A program made the position numbers and the translations under genes. Source: Gp13-AA77 sp035949375 (GTDB taxonomy: Bacteria > Acidobacteriota > Terriglobia > UBA7540). Taken from it: 64,000 bases of DNA. The stretch spans positions 1 to 64,000 of the forward strand of contig DASZIG010000085.1 of the NCBI GenBank assembly GCA_035949375.1. Reading direction: 5' to 3'. This document shows, piece after piece, positions 7,824 to 17,389 of this stretch (position 1 is the stretch's first letter; each line of letters begins with the position of its first letter). The notes under the pieces were generated by a model. That model was not told the DNA's origin. It saw nothing but the letters and a program-made list of their open reading frames with translations, and did not search any database.

Positions 7824-8150
7824 TGATCAACCTCACGCAGGATTCGCCTGCATCCGAATTTGGTTCGAAGCAGAGCGTCGGGCCGTATGCGCGCCCATAA
7901 CCCGGGCGCGGCTGCCTTTTGGCTCCGCTCCAATTGTTGTCTTGGCCCAGGAAGCGCGACCCACGGCTGCAAGGGCGTTCACGACCCTATTTAATTTTAC
8001 ACAATTCGACCGGGCAACGGACAATTACCTGCACGGTTTGTTTGCGCCGCGGTCTTGTCACACGCCCCGCCGGGTCGGCCCGACGCTCCGTTGCTCCGCC
8101 GGCGTGAAGGTCAGGCATTCCCTCGCCTGATCTGCTAAACTCGCAGTCGC
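7824..8150. other. divergent intergenic region
   Basis: 327 bp between the leftward small basic protein gene and the rightward TPM gene. It should carry promoters for both directions. I see no clear sigma-70 boxes, repeats or RNA structure. Confidence 0.5.
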
Positions 8151-9026
8151 GTGGCATTTCTCTTCCAATCAGGCGCGATCGAGGCGGGTCGCCGGGCGGT
8201 TTCGGCTTCGGTCGCATGCCGGCCGAGGCTGCGCGCGCCGGGCTTGTCCGCGGCGGTGCTCATGCTGCTTGCGGCTGCCCTCGTCCGTGCCGAAAAGCCC
8301 CAGGATCTCAAGCCGCAGGGCTACGTCGACGATTTTGCCGGGGTGATTTCACCGGACGCACGCAGCCGGCTCACGACCCTGTGCACCGAGGTAGATCAGA
8401 AGGCCCAGTCTCAGATCGCGGTCGTTACCGTGCATAACCTCGGCGGCGACTCCGTGGAGGACTTTACCAACCGGCTGGGCGACCAGTGGGGGGTTGGTCG
8501 TAAGAGCAGCCGCGGCGTGCTGATTCTGCTGGCAATCGATGATCACCAGCACCAGTATCGCGTGGAGGTGGGGTACGGTCTCGAGCCGATCCTCAACGAC
8601 GCCAAAGTCGGGGACTTCGGACGCGCGATCGTTCCGGCACTGAGGCGCAACGATTATAGCGGCGCAGTGCTGCAACTTACGTGGTCTGTGGCGTCCGTGA
8701 TCGCGCAGGATCGCGGCGTGACCCTCAGCGGGACGCCGGTACGCGCGCCCGACGATTCGGGCGGATCCGGTTCTCTGCCGCCGGGCGTCGTGATCATCAT
8801 CGTGCTGGTCTTCATCGTGGTCTTTGGACTGCTCCGCCGGTTCGGCCGAGGAGGACGCGGTGGCTGGTGGGGCGGCCCGGGGCCTTGGATTATCGGAGGC
8901 TTGGGTGGCTTTGGCCGCGGCGGGTTCGGCGGGGGTGGGTTTGGCGGCGGTGGGGGCGGGGGTGGCGGTTTTGGTGGCTTCGGCGGTGGCAGCTTCGGTG
9001 GTGGTGGCGCGAGCGGAAGCTGGTGA
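8151..9026 (+). CDS. TPM domain membrane/secreted protein (YgcG family)
   Basis: 291 residues: a GTG-initiated N-terminus with a signal sequence (LSAAVLMLLAAALVRA), a TPM domain (about 55-180; GYVDDFAGVISPDARSRL, then GRKSSRGVLILLAIDD and VEVGYGLEPILNDAK), one membrane span (PGVVIIIVLVFIVVFGLL) and a C-terminal Gly-rich tail of about 60 residues. TPM proteins are periplasmic or extracytoplasmic factors often encoded with LemA, as here two genes downstream. The start is uncertain, since no ribosome-binding site precedes GTG. Gly-rich tails of this kind are typical of the family. Confidence 0.85.
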   Translation: MAFLFQSGAIEAGRRAVSASVACRPRLRAPGLSAAVLMLLAAALVRAEKPQDLKPQGYVDDFAGVISPDARSRLTTLCTEVDQKAQSQIAVVTVHNLGGDSVEDFTNRLGDQWGVGRKSSRGVLILLAIDDHQHQYRVEVGYGLEPILNDAKVGDFGRAIVPALRRNDYSGAVLQLTWSVASVIAQDRGVTLSGTPVRAPDDSGGSGSLPPGVVIIIVLVFIVVFGLLRRFGRGGRGGWWGGPGPWIIGGLGGFGRGGFGGGGFGGGGGGGGGFGGFGGGSFGGGGASGSW

Positions 9027-9129
9027 TACGATCCCGATTTTTTCGATCTTGAATTTCAATTTTGAATCTTGACTGACGATGGTCACGCCGGCTGCGAGCC
9101 TCGAAAATGACGGCGAGACAGGATGGACC

Positions 9130-9870
9130 ATGGATGAGCAATTGACAGAACTTGTCCGCGATCTGACCGAAGCCGCCGGGCCAAACCTGCTCGCCGTGAT
9201 TCTTTACGGCTCGGCCGCGACCGGCGAGTTTCACGCCAAGCACTCCGACTTGAATCTGCTGTGTCTGTTCGACAAGCTCGATGCGGACACGCTGGCGCGG
9301 CTGAATCCCACCACGCGAAAATGGGTGCGTAAAGGCCATCCTCCGCCGCTCGTCTTCGCTGCTTCCCAACTGGCGCGCGCCGCCGACGTCTTCGCCATCG
9401 AGTTGCTCGACATCAAAGCCCGCCACAAGGTGCTTCGGGGCGCCGATCTGCTGGCCGGGATCGATGTGCCCCTGGCGCTGCACCACCTGCAGGTGGAACG
9501 CGAACTGCGCCAGGCCCTGGTGCGCTTGCGGGAGCATTATCTGGCAGGAGACGGTGACACCAAAGCCGCGCTCGGGCTCATGACGGCTTCGGTCTCGACA
9601 TTTGCCACCCTGTTCCGGCACGCCACGGTCGCGCTCGGCGCCCCGGTCGCGGACTTGCAGAAGCTGTTGCGCAAGCGCGACTCGATCGACCATCTGGCGG
9701 CCATGCTCGGATTCAGCGCCGTCCCGTTTCACACCGCGCTCGACCTGCGTGAAGGGAAAATCGACGCAGGAAAAGTGGACGCCGGCGTACTATTCGGCGA
9801 GTATCTGGCCGCCGTCAGCATGGTGGTGAACGAGATCGACCGAAGGCTGGCCGATCGCAGCGGTGTATAA
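9130..9870 (+). CDS. nucleotidyltransferase-fold protein with altered metal site
   Basis: 246 residues. The N-terminal Pol-beta-type nucleotidyltransferase signature reads YGSAATGEFHAKHSDLNLL (residues about 24-42): the GS and first Asp are present, but the second acidic residue of DxD is Asn. A helical C-terminal domain (about 115-240) follows. ATG 9130 is chosen over 9079 because of position and the GGATGG purine stretch; neither is decisive. It sits between the TPM and LemA genes on the same strand. Loss of a metal ligand suggests weak or no transferase activity, or a binding role. Substrate unknown. Confidence 0.7.
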   Translation: MDEQLTELVRDLTEAAGPNLLAVILYGSAATGEFHAKHSDLNLLCLFDKLDADTLARLNPTTRKWVRKGHPPPLVFAASQLARAADVFAIELLDIKARHKVLRGADLLAGIDVPLALHHLQVERELRQALVRLREHYLAGDGDTKAALGLMTASVSTFATLFRHATVALGAPVADLQKLLRKRDSIDHLAAMLGFSAVPFHTALDLREGKIDAGKVDAGVLFGEYLAAVSMVVNEIDRRLADRSGV

Positions 9871-9913
9871 GGGCGGCTCGAGAAGGACGGCTCGAGCGAT
9901 CTGCAAAGTAGAG

Positions 9914-9928
9914 GCGGCCTTAGGCCGC
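9914..9928 (+). other. small hairpin upstream of lemA
   Basis: GCGGCC-TTA-GGCCGC is a 6-bp perfect stem in the 87-bp gap before the LemA gene. There is no T-run, so it could be an intercistronic mRNA stabiliser or weak terminator. Confidence 0.35.
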
Positions 9929-9957
9929 GAATTCAGGATCTCAGCGGAGGGTGGTTT

Positions 9958-10539
9958 ATGAAAAAGCTCTTGATCGTTCTCGGTGTCCTGGTGGTGCTGG
10001 CCCTGATTTTCGGCAGCATGTACGTGAGCGCCCGCAACCAGATGGTGACCAAGAACGAAGCGATCAACGCCGCCTGGGCGCAGGTGGACGTGAACCTGCA
10101 GCGCCGCGCCGATCTCATCCCGAACCTGGTGGAAACCGTGAAAGGCTACGCCGCGCAGGAACAGACCGTCTTTGCGGACGTCGCCAACGCGCGCGCGGCC
10201 CTGCTATCCGCGCATGATCCCGCTGGAAAGATCGCCGCCAACGGCCAGTTGGACGGCGCACTCGGCCGCCTGCTCGCCATCGTCGAGAATTATCCCCAGC
10301 TCAAATCCAACGAGAATTTCATTCGTTTACAGGACGAGCTGGCCGGCACGGAAAATCGTATCGCCGTCTCCCGCCGCGATTACAACCAGTCCCTGCAGGA
10401 CTACAACACCTTCATCGGCCTGTTCCCCAACAGCGTGTTTGCAGGATGGGCGGGCTTCCACCGCAACGACCACTATTTCCAGGCTTCAGCGCAGGCTCAG
10501 CAGGTTCCGAAGGTGGAATTTCCGGGGCCGCCAAAGTAA
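9958..10539 (+). CDS. lemA: LemA family membrane protein
   Basis: 193 residues with one N-terminal membrane anchor (LLIVLGVLVVLALIFGSMYV) followed by a long helical-bundle domain. Family hallmarks seen are NAAWAQVDVNLQRRADLIPNLVETVKGYA (about residues 36-64), YPQLKSNENFIRLQDELAGTENRI and the YNQSLQDYNTFIGLFPNSVFAGWAGF block. ATG preceded by GGAGGG. LemA and TPM proteins are frequently encoded together; their shared role in the envelope is not well defined. Convergent with the TlpA-like gene, 25 bp away. Confidence 0.93.
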   Translation: MKKLLIVLGVLVVLALIFGSMYVSARNQMVTKNEAINAAWAQVDVNLQRRADLIPNLVETVKGYAAQEQTVFADVANARAALLSAHDPAGKIAANGQLDGALGRLLAIVENYPQLKSNENFIRLQDELAGTENRIAVSRRDYNQSLQDYNTFIGLFPNSVFAGWAGFHRNDHYFQASAQAQQVPKVEFPGPPK

Positions 10540-10564
10540 GCCACCGCACTTGAAAGTCTTCTGA

Positions 10565-11464
10565 CTATTGCAGGCCGGCCTGTGCCAGCATTTGCAGGAA
10601 CTGGTTCCGGGTGCGCATGTCGATCGACTCGGCCACAAGCTTGCCGCCGCGGTCGTAGACAAAGCTCTTGGGGATTCCGCCCACTTGAAACAGGCTGTTC
10701 ACCTTGCGCCCGGGATCGAGCAGGACCGGGTAGGTCACCTTGCGCTCGGCGATGAAGGGATTCACCTTGGCCGCGTCTTCGTCGGAGATGGCCAGGATCA
10801 CCAGGCCTTGATCTTTGAAGCGGCTGTAGAGTGCCTGGAGGTCGGGCATCTCCTTGCGGCAGGGCGGGCACCACGTCGCCCAGAAGTTCACCAGAACCAC
10901 CTTGCCGCGCAGCGCGCCCAACGTCCACGCCTTGCCGTCGAGGTCCGTGAGCGTGAAGTCGGCGTGCTGGCGCCGCTCGTCGTCGGCCTCGAGTTTCGCC
11001 ATGGCGGCTGCGAATTGCGGAGAGTCCACGGCAGCCTGCACATGCTCGTAGCGCGCAAGAGACGCGAGTTCGACGTACTCCATCGCCGGACCGTTCTTGG
11101 CCGCAGCGGGCGGCTGCTCCTCGACGGCTTTGGCCAGAGTGGTCGCCACTTCCTGGAGGTTCTGGTGTCCGAAGTCCCCTTCGGTAGAGAGACCCGCGAG
11201 GCCCATGGCCAGGTTGACCTTGTTCGGACCCGGCGGCAGCGCGCGAATCTGCAACGCCAGTTGCCGCGTGGTCTCGGCCCGGACTTCGTCCGGCAGGGCC
11301 CGCAAGCCGTGGAGTTGAGCCACAATGGGCTTCTCGGCGTCGTTCCACACGGGCTGCTGGCTTTGAGCCGCAAGCCGGGGCGTGTGGCACACAATCTGAG
11401 CGATCAGAAGAAGGCTGGCGGCAAAACCGGCAGACAGCTTGCCGGCGCAAGGTCGTGAGGTCAT
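10565..11464 (-). CDS. TlpA-like thiol:disulfide oxidoreductase
   Basis: 299 residues with an N-terminal signal peptide (GFAASLLLIAQIVCHTPRLAA), a helical middle region (about 45-160) without known fold, and a C-terminal thioredoxin/AhpC-TSA domain. The active site W198-C-P-P-C lies in VNFWATWCPPCRKEMPDL, and the cis-Pro segment is GIPKSFVYD. It probably reduces periplasmic disulfides, with cytochrome c maturation as the classic TlpA/ResA use. ATG 11464 is preferred over 11497 because it leaves a standard signal peptide. It is transcribed alone; the next gene on the same strand starts 3.5 kb upstream. Confidence 0.85.
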   Translation of the reverse strand: MTSRPCAGKLSAGFAASLLLIAQIVCHTPRLAAQSQQPVWNDAEKPIVAQLHGLRALPDEVRAETTRQLALQIRALPPGPNKVNLAMGLAGLSTEGDFGHQNLQEVATTLAKAVEEQPPAAAKNGPAMEYVELASLARYEHVQAAVDSPQFAAAMAKLEADDERRQHADFTLTDLDGKAWTLGALRGKVVLVNFWATWCPPCRKEMPDLQALYSRFKDQGLVILAISDEDAAKVNPFIAERKVTYPVLLDPGRKVNSLFQVGGIPKSFVYDRGGKLVAESIDMRTRNQFLQMLAQAGLQ

Positions 11465-11523
11465 GGCACATCTTAACACCTGCCGCCGAGAGCTCACAAA
11501 CCGCGCAATTCGCTAATCTCCCA

Positions 11524-14500
11524 TTAGAACCTGAGCCTCGCTTGCAGTTCGATAACACGCCCTGCGAGGCCCGTCGACGCGGTGCCGAAAAGGGGATTTG
11601 CCACAGGCACGTTATTCGTATTCGAATAGCTGATCGTGGTGGAAGTGCTGCCGAAGGTGAACGGCGCCAGGTTGAGTTTGTTCAGGGCGTTGTAGAAATT
11701 GGCCCGTAGCTCGATCTTAGCGCCTTCGCCGAAGAATGGCAGGTTGGGAAGTCCGAAGCTCTTGGCCGCACTGAAATCGAGAGAGCTGAAACGCGGACCG
11801 CGGAAGCTGTTGCGGCCCACGCCGGGAAAGCCAAAGCCATTCACATCGAAATAGCTTGTGGCGGGGTTGGGAAAGTTGCCGGCCGTGGGCGGCAGGAACG
11901 CGGAGGTTGTGCTGTTCGTGCCCGCACCGCCGAAATAGCCGATCGGCCGGAGGGGGCAGATCGTCGCTGAGCCGAGCACCAGATTGCAGTCGTTGCTCGC
12001 CACGGCCGTCCAGGGGAAGCCGGAATGGAACTCGAATATGGGGTTGAGCTGCCAACCGCCCGCGATTCTGCCCAGCCAATCGTGCCTCTGGCGGAAAATC
12101 GGCAGATCCCAGACCCCCCAGGCTCGCACATAGTGAGTGGCGTCGAAGTCGGACGGCCCATATTCGGTGGAGTCGTCGGTAGGGTAAGTCTGGTTGGTGA
12201 CAAAACCCGGGCCCTCGGCCGAGACCTCGTCGAGCGACTTGCTGTAGGTGTAGCTGAACGTGGCCTGGAAGCCGTGGCTGAATTGATGCTCAAGTTGAGT
12301 GACCAGGGCGTTGAAATTGGCGGTGGTGTCAGGAGTGAAGTTGAACACCGCGCCGATCAGGGTGCTGGGCTGCGGATAAAAATACTGCAGGTTCTGGATC
12401 CTCAGCAGATCGTGACTGCTGGAACCCTGATAGCCGACCGTTGCCACCCAGCCGCCCCGCAAGGCGTACTGAACCTGCAGGGAATACAGATAGATATACG
12501 GCACCGGCATGTTGAGCGGATTCGCGTAAACATTGGGCGCTGCGTACTGGCCCCCCTGGACGACTTCGGGCAGGTTCGTGGCGGGATTAAGCGGCGTGGC
12601 CAGACCAGGATCAGCCGGATAACTGACCGGATTGCTGCTCGACGACCCCAGCGTGTAGAGAATCTTGGAGTTGATGGTGGCGCCCGGACCGCCGCAGCAG
12701 AGGCCGTAGCTTGCGACGATGGGCGGGTTGTCACGCGTGTTGTCGAACGACACGTCGTCAAACCTGTCGTAGGCGATTCCAAAGCCGCCGCGGACCACGG
12801 CCTTCGACTGAAACATCTCCGGACTCCAGGCGAATCCGATCCTGGGCCCGAAGTTGCGCCAGCTGGCGTTGTACTGTTCGCCGCCAAGGACCGCTCTGGC
12901 ATTCACCAGTCCGTCGGGACCCGAGCCCGGAACGATGTTCTCAAGCTGTCCACGCGCCTCACTCGGCGGGCCGTAGTAATCCCAACGCAGGCCCAGATTG
13001 AAGGTAAGGTTGGGCCTGAACTTCCAATCGTCCTGGATGTAGACGCCGTAGTCGCCTTCACGGTAGTAGCGGGCCGTGATGGGAGCAGCGCCGGTGATGG
13101 GGTTCACTTCGATCTGTTCGAAGACCGGAGCGCCGTTGGCGAAATCCCACGGGGTATTGAACACGATGTCGGGCCGCGCGCCGCCCAGCAGGTTACTGTT
13201 GTCCTGCTCGCGATCGATTTCAACTCCCATCTTGAGCGCATGCTGGCTGTGCTGGGTCGAAAGCTGATCGCGAAAAGAGAACGTGTTCTGCGCGAAAATG
13301 CCGGGCGAAGTGTCGCCCTGCGCAGCTCCATACCGAATGCGCTCGGCAAAGGGCAGGAAGTTCTGAAGCTCGGTGCGCGGAATCGCCCAATCGATCTGGG
13401 GATTGGCGGAAATGTCGTTGTAGGCATACCGGGTGAAGTTAAGGCGGGCTTCGTTCACCATCGAGGGTGACAGGGAACTGATCCATGAAAGAAAGGCGGA
13501 CGGGCTGAATCGATGCGTGGCGAAATCGGCGTTGGGCCTGTCCTGGGCCGAAGGATCGGCGCTGATGCTGTTGTAATAGGTCAGGAAGGTGCTGCCGGCA
13601 ATAGTGTTCCGGCCTCGGTTGTAGTCGATTCGCGCATTGTATTGGTTTCCGCTGGTTTGCTGCGGTTGCTCGGTTTCCGCGGATTCGAATTCCGGAAGAT
13701 TGGTCAGACCGGCTCCCTGGGCCGCGCTTACGTACGAGCCATAGGGCCCGGACGGGGAACCGAGGTTGACGGCGCTGCCGATCACCTGGCAGGGGCTCGG
13801 AGCAAAGGGCACGCAACTTGCAGGAAGCACTTGGGCGATGCGGGGTGCCAGTCCCGGCTCAGTCAACGTGGCCGCCACGGGCGTGTTGGGAGCGTAGCTC
13901 GCGAGCAGAGAATCAAACTGTTGCGTCTCAACGTACTGGTCCTGGAACGTGGTGTTGCTGTCGCGCAGTCCTTCGTAATTGAAGAAGAAGAAGAGCTTGT
14001 CCTTCACGATCGGACCGCCCAGGCTACCTCCGAACTGGCGGAAGGCATCGTCATCCCTGATGTCGGGCGCAAATCCGACGCCCTCGTTGTACCCGCCGAA
14101 TTTGTTGTACGCGTTGAGGCCGGGATCCTCATATTGAAAGAAGCCCGACCCGTGGAACCGGTTGGTGCCGCTCTTGCTGGTCACCTTGATGTGCGCGCCG
14201 GCATCGCGGCCGTCCGACGCGTCGTAGTCGTTGGAAAGGACCGTGATCTCCTGGACGGAGTCGGGACTGGGCGTAAGGACCGCGGCGCCGCCCCACTGAA
14301 GGCTGTTCACGCTGACGCCGTCCACCATGTAGTCATTGGAGGTGATCCGCTGGCCGTTGGCGCTAACAGAAATCTGGTTCTCGGTCTGGAATATCGCCGT
14401 GTTGGAGCCTCCAGGTCCGCCCGAGCCGTTGTTGGCTCCGGGACCGTTGGGGAATCCGACGGAGAGGCCGGCGCCGCTCCGGGCATTGTCTCCGAACACG

Positions 14501-14997
14501 CCAGGCGCCAGATTCACCAGCTCGTAGGGGTCGCGCCCGATTGCCGGCAGGTCCTGGACGTCCTGCGTCGTGAGGGTCCCCGATATACTGGCATCTTCGG
14601 TGCGTAAGGCCGGGACCACCGAGCCGCTCACGGTCACGGTCTGCGAAACCTGACCCAACTGCAGTTTCAGGTCGAGGCCGCGCAGCAGCTCCGCCTGGAT
14701 GCTCACGTCCGTTGTCACGTTCGTTCTGAAGCCGCTGGCCTCCACGGTAGCGGTATACGTTCCCGGAGGGATCTGGCTGAACCGGTAGAATCCGGCCTGA
14801 TCGGTCACGGTGTCTCGTGAGACGCCGGTCGCCTGGTCCTTCAAGGTGACTTTAGCCCCCGCTACGGCGGCCCCGGAGGCGTCAGTCACTGTGCCTTGGA
14901 GCCCGGCGCCGTACTGAGCATGGGCAAGCTCACACGGAGCAAGCGAAAAGAGAAGGAAGGCGAGCGAAAGATAAAGCGGGGCACGTCGCGTCCTCAT
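11524..14997 (-). CDS. TonB-dependent receptor, Oar type with carboxypeptidase-regulatory domain
   Basis: 1157-residue outer-membrane receptor. There is a signal peptide (LYLSLAFLLFSLAPCELAHA), then a carboxypeptidase-regulatory beta-sandwich (about 28-115; GLQGTVTDASGAAVAGAKVTL to GTYTATVEASGF). A plug region (about 120-330; TQDVQDLPAIGRDPYELVNLAPGVFG) and a very large barrel ending VIELQARLRF with terminal Phe follow. Oar-like receptors are expanded in Acidobacteriota, and the ligand is usually unknown (peptides or glycans are suspected). The ATG at 14997 has AGGAGG about 9 nt upstream. The upstream co-directional gene encodes an exported glucanase-like protein, which hints at a carbohydrate ligand. 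Confidence 0.92.
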   Translation of the reverse strand: MRTRRAPLYLSLAFLLFSLAPCELAHAQYGAGLQGTVTDASGAAVAGAKVTLKDQATGVSRDTVTDQAGFYRFSQIPPGTYTATVEASGFRTNVTTDVSIQAELLRGLDLKLQLGQVSQTVTVSGSVVPALRTEDASISGTLTTQDVQDLPAIGRDPYELVNLAPGVFGDNARSGAGLSVGFPNGPGANNGSGGPGGSNTAIFQTENQISVSANGQRITSNDYMVDGVSVNSLQWGGAAVLTPSPDSVQEITVLSNDYDASDGRDAGAHIKVTSKSGTNRFHGSGFFQYEDPGLNAYNKFGGYNEGVGFAPDIRDDDAFRQFGGSLGGPIVKDKLFFFFNYEGLRDSNTTFQDQYVETQQFDSLLASYAPNTPVAATLTEPGLAPRIAQVLPASCVPFAPSPCQVIGSAVNLGSPSGPYGSYVSAAQGAGLTNLPEFESAETEQPQQTSGNQYNARIDYNRGRNTIAGSTFLTYYNSISADPSAQDRPNADFATHRFSPSAFLSWISSLSPSMVNEARLNFTRYAYNDISANPQIDWAIPRTELQNFLPFAERIRYGAAQGDTSPGIFAQNTFSFRDQLSTQHSQHALKMGVEIDREQDNSNLLGGARPDIVFNTPWDFANGAPVFEQIEVNPITGAAPITARYYREGDYGVYIQDDWKFRPNLTFNLGLRWDYYGPPSEARGQLENIVPGSGPDGLVNARAVLGGEQYNASWRNFGPRIGFAWSPEMFQSKAVVRGGFGIAYDRFDDVSFDNTRDNPPIVASYGLCCGGPGATINSKILYTLGSSSSNPVSYPADPGLATPLNPATNLPEVVQGGQYAAPNVYANPLNMPVPYIYLYSLQVQYALRGGWVATVGYQGSSSHDLLRIQNLQYFYPQPSTLIGAVFNFTPDTTANFNALVTQLEHQFSHGFQATFSYTYSKSLDEVSAEGPGFVTNQTYPTDDSTEYGPSDFDATHYVRAWGVWDLPIFRQRHDWLGRIAGGWQLNPIFEFHSGFPWTAVASNDCNLVLGSATICPLRPIGYFGGAGTNSTTSAFLPPTAGNFPNPATSYFDVNGFGFPGVGRNSFRGPRFSSLDFSAAKSFGLPNLPFFGEGAKIELRANFYNALNKLNLAPFTFGSTSTTISYSNTNNVPVANPLFGTASTGLAGRVIELQARLRF

Positions 14998-15202
14998 GGG
15001 GTTACCTCCTGCACTCAGGCTTCGCCCGAGCGAACGGCGGCCGGGGCGGTCTATCCCGGCGCTCCGCACAGTCCCCCACGTCCCACGACCCGACGCAATG
15101 GATCAACGGCGAGTGTCACGAATAGCATTTACTGTCCGTACATCCGCCATCGGCTTTCGATGCAATTCCCCATGTCGAAGTATGCATTTTTCGACGCAGC
15201 GT

Positions 15203-16483
15203 TCAGGTGGCCTCAAATATGTGCTCCATCGCCCGCCGGATGTCCGGGGAGCGGCTGAACCATCGCCAGACCCGGCGGGAACGCAGGTTCTCCGCGCTCA
15301 GCAGCGTGATGCCCACGTCAATGCCGACCACGTCTGGATCCACCCACAGGGTTTGCGGATGAAAAGGGTCCGCAAATCCATAGCGGCCATAGACTTCTTC
15401 CGCGAAATGCTCGTGGATGTAGCGAAGCACCGGCAAGCAGACCTCCGGCGCGAACATCAGGGACCCACCGGCCGCGCACGGAACAACGGTGCCGTCAATA
15501 TTACGCCGGGAGAGGGGATCACCCCAGCCTACGTACCCGATTCCGCTATCCGAAGTGGTGACGCCCCACAGGGATTCGGAGTACCCGGGGTACATCCCGC
15601 GAAGGTTCAGGCAATAGGCGCGATGCGCGTAGGTGGCCACCACCGAGTTCCGGAAGTAGTCGATCTCGAACGGAGGACCGTCGCGCCGGTCCCGCAGGTC
15701 CAGCCACCCTTGCGAGTATTGATGTGTAAATAGAGGGCCGAGGCCTACAAAACTGTACCCATGGAATAGAATGGGCTGGCGCTGGAAACGATACCACGAG
15801 CCCGCCGGGATCGACAACGCCGGTGATCCGATGGCCAGCAGATAGAGGATGGCCTCCTCGTCGTAACTCGCCCACTCGGCGCGCAGCATACCCGTTTCCG
15901 GGGTCCAACCCATGTGCAGTAAGCTGGTGACGGGGTCGAGCATCCAGCCAAAGTCCACCCTGCCGTAGAGGCCCGAGGCAAGGTCGAAAATCTCGGCGTC
16001 GTCACTGTAATATTGCTGGACCGTCACGACGCCGGCCAGCAGGAGGGCGGTGTCCATGGTGGAGAGTTCGGATTTCCACACGCGCTCGCCGGTCTTGCGG
16101 TTCACAAAATGGAAGTACCAGCCGCGGACGTGGTCCTGCCCGTAGGCCAGGTGCCGGAGTGTGGCGCGCACTCGTTCTCGAAGCTGGTTCGGATCCATCC
16201 ATCGGCGGTCGGAAGCGATGCACATCGCCGTGAGGCCGAAGCCCGTAAGCGCCGTGCTCGCCACCTCCAGGTTCCGGCCGCCAATCCCGTCTCCGCTGGT
16301 GCGGACGCGGTCCAGCACGAGTCCCGTGTGGGGATCACCGGCCTCCCAGAAGAAGCGAAAAGCGCGGCGGGAGAGATCCTCCAGAAAGCCGTCGTCCGAG
16401 CTGGAGATTTGCCCGGCGGAGCCGAAAAAGGCGGGAAGAGCCGCTGCCGCCTTCAGAAAGCTGCGACGCGAGAGTTCTCTCAT
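15203..16483 (-). CDS. exported glucoamylase-family (GH144-like) protein
   Basis: 426 residues beginning with a Tat signal (LSRRSFLKAAAALPAFFGSAG), followed by an (alpha/alpha)6-type domain of the PF10091 glycoamylase family. Blocks seen are DLSRRAFRFFWEAGDPHTGLVLDR, ASTALTGFGLTAMCIASDRRW, WKSELSTMDTALLLAGV, SYDEEAILYLLAIGSP, YSESLWGVTTSDS and the C-terminal DVVGIDVGITLLSAENLRS. Characterised relatives (GH144) cleave beta-1,2-glucans. It lies about 205 bp upstream of the TonB-dependent receptor on the same strand, so they may form a glycan-use pair. Divergent from the SIMPL gene. Confidence 0.85.
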   Translation of the reverse strand: MRELSRRSFLKAAAALPAFFGSAGQISSSDDGFLEDLSRRAFRFFWEAGDPHTGLVLDRVRTSGDGIGGRNLEVASTALTGFGLTAMCIASDRRWMDPNQLRERVRATLRHLAYGQDHVRGWYFHFVNRKTGERVWKSELSTMDTALLLAGVVTVQQYYSDDAEIFDLASGLYGRVDFGWMLDPVTSLLHMGWTPETGMLRAEWASYDEEAILYLLAIGSPALSIPAGSWYRFQRQPILFHGYSFVGLGPLFTHQYSQGWLDLRDRRDGPPFEIDYFRNSVVATYAHRAYCLNLRGMYPGYSESLWGVTTSDSGIGYVGWGDPLSRRNIDGTVVPCAAGGSLMFAPEVCLPVLRYIHEHFAEEVYGRYGFADPFHPQTLWVDPDVVGIDVGITLLSAENLRSRRVWRWFSRSPDIRRAMEHIFEAT

Positions 16484-16591
16484 CTGATCCCCCGGAGCAC
16501 CGGGCCGTCCTTACCGCGTTGCTGGAAATACGTCGATCTCCAGCGCGAAAACGCGCAGAACCCTTGCGCGCTTCTACCCTATACTATCCCC

Positions 16592-17353
16592 ATGTTTCCC
16601 GTGCCCCCCATGCGCCCCGTCCCCTTGATCGCCCCGAAACGCGCGCTCGGGTGCATCACCGCAGCCGTCCTGGTTTTCGTCGCGGCGGCTCAGGCGCAGC
16701 AAGGCCCGCAGTCCGCCCAGGTTCCGTCGATGCGTGTGCACGGGGAGTCGACAATCTCGGTCGAGCCCGATCAGGTGCAGTTTGACATCGGAGTGCTCGC
16801 CGAGGCTGCCACGGCCAAAGCCGCAAACGACCGCAGTTCCGCAGAGTCCAGTGCCCTGATTCACGAATTGCGGGCGGCGTTTCCTTCGGCCACCATTGAC
16901 AACATCAATTTCTCGGTCAACCCCAACTACCGTTATCCGCCGTCAGGTCCGCCCGCCATCGCCGGCTACACGGCTAGCAGCACCGTGCGTTTCCTGTTGA
17001 ACGATATCTCCAGGCTTCCAACCGTCATCGATATCGCCATCAAGTCGGGCGCCGACAGCATCAACCGGCTTACGTTCACCCTGCAGGACGAAACCGCGGT
17101 GAGGGGCCGGGCGCTCGCGCAGGCGGCGAAGCAGGCGCACTCCGGCGCTGAGGCGCTCGCTGCTGCGCTCGAAGTCACGCTCGGAAAACTGCTGAGCGTC
17201 GAGGAAGGCCGGCCCGTCATCATTTCGCCGCCCCGCGAAATCACCTTCGAGAAACTCCAATCGACCACCCTGACCCCCGTCTCGCCCGGGAACATTGACG
17301 TGCACGCCGAAGTGGATCTGACCTACGAGATAGCTCCTGCCGCCAGCCGGTAG
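16592..17353 (+). CDS. SIMPL domain (DUF541) exported protein
   Basis: 253 residues. The start is ATG 16592 (or 16610), which gives a signal peptide (GCITAAVLVFVAAAQAQ). The rest is a SIMPL/DUF541 domain: SMRVHGESTISVEPDQVQFDIGVLAEAATAKAA, then YTASSTVRFLLNDISRLPTVID and RALAQAAKQAHSGAEALAAALEVTLGKLLSVEE. The family is periplasmic or outer-membrane associated and its role is not settled (oxidative-stress links in E. coli YggE). The longer in-frame ORF to 16013 is a shadow over the divergent glucanase gene. Confidence 0.87.
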   Translation: MFPVPPMRPVPLIAPKRALGCITAAVLVFVAAAQAQQGPQSAQVPSMRVHGESTISVEPDQVQFDIGVLAEAATAKAANDRSSAESSALIHELRAAFPSATIDNINFSVNPNYRYPPSGPPAIAGYTASSTVRFLLNDISRLPTVIDIAIKSGADSINRLTFTLQDETAVRGRALAQAAKQAHSGAEALAAALEVTLGKLLSVEEGRPVIISPPREITFEKLQSTTLTPVSPGNIDVHAEVDLTYEIAPAASR

Positions 17354-17389
17354 GGCGCGCCTTGTTGCCGGGCAATCAGCCGTGAGAAC

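Noticed and set aside
8881..9023. Gly-rich coding repeat in the TPM gene as a separate repeat element
   Set aside because: It is the ordinary glycine-rich tail of the family, not a DNA-level tandem array with conserved units.
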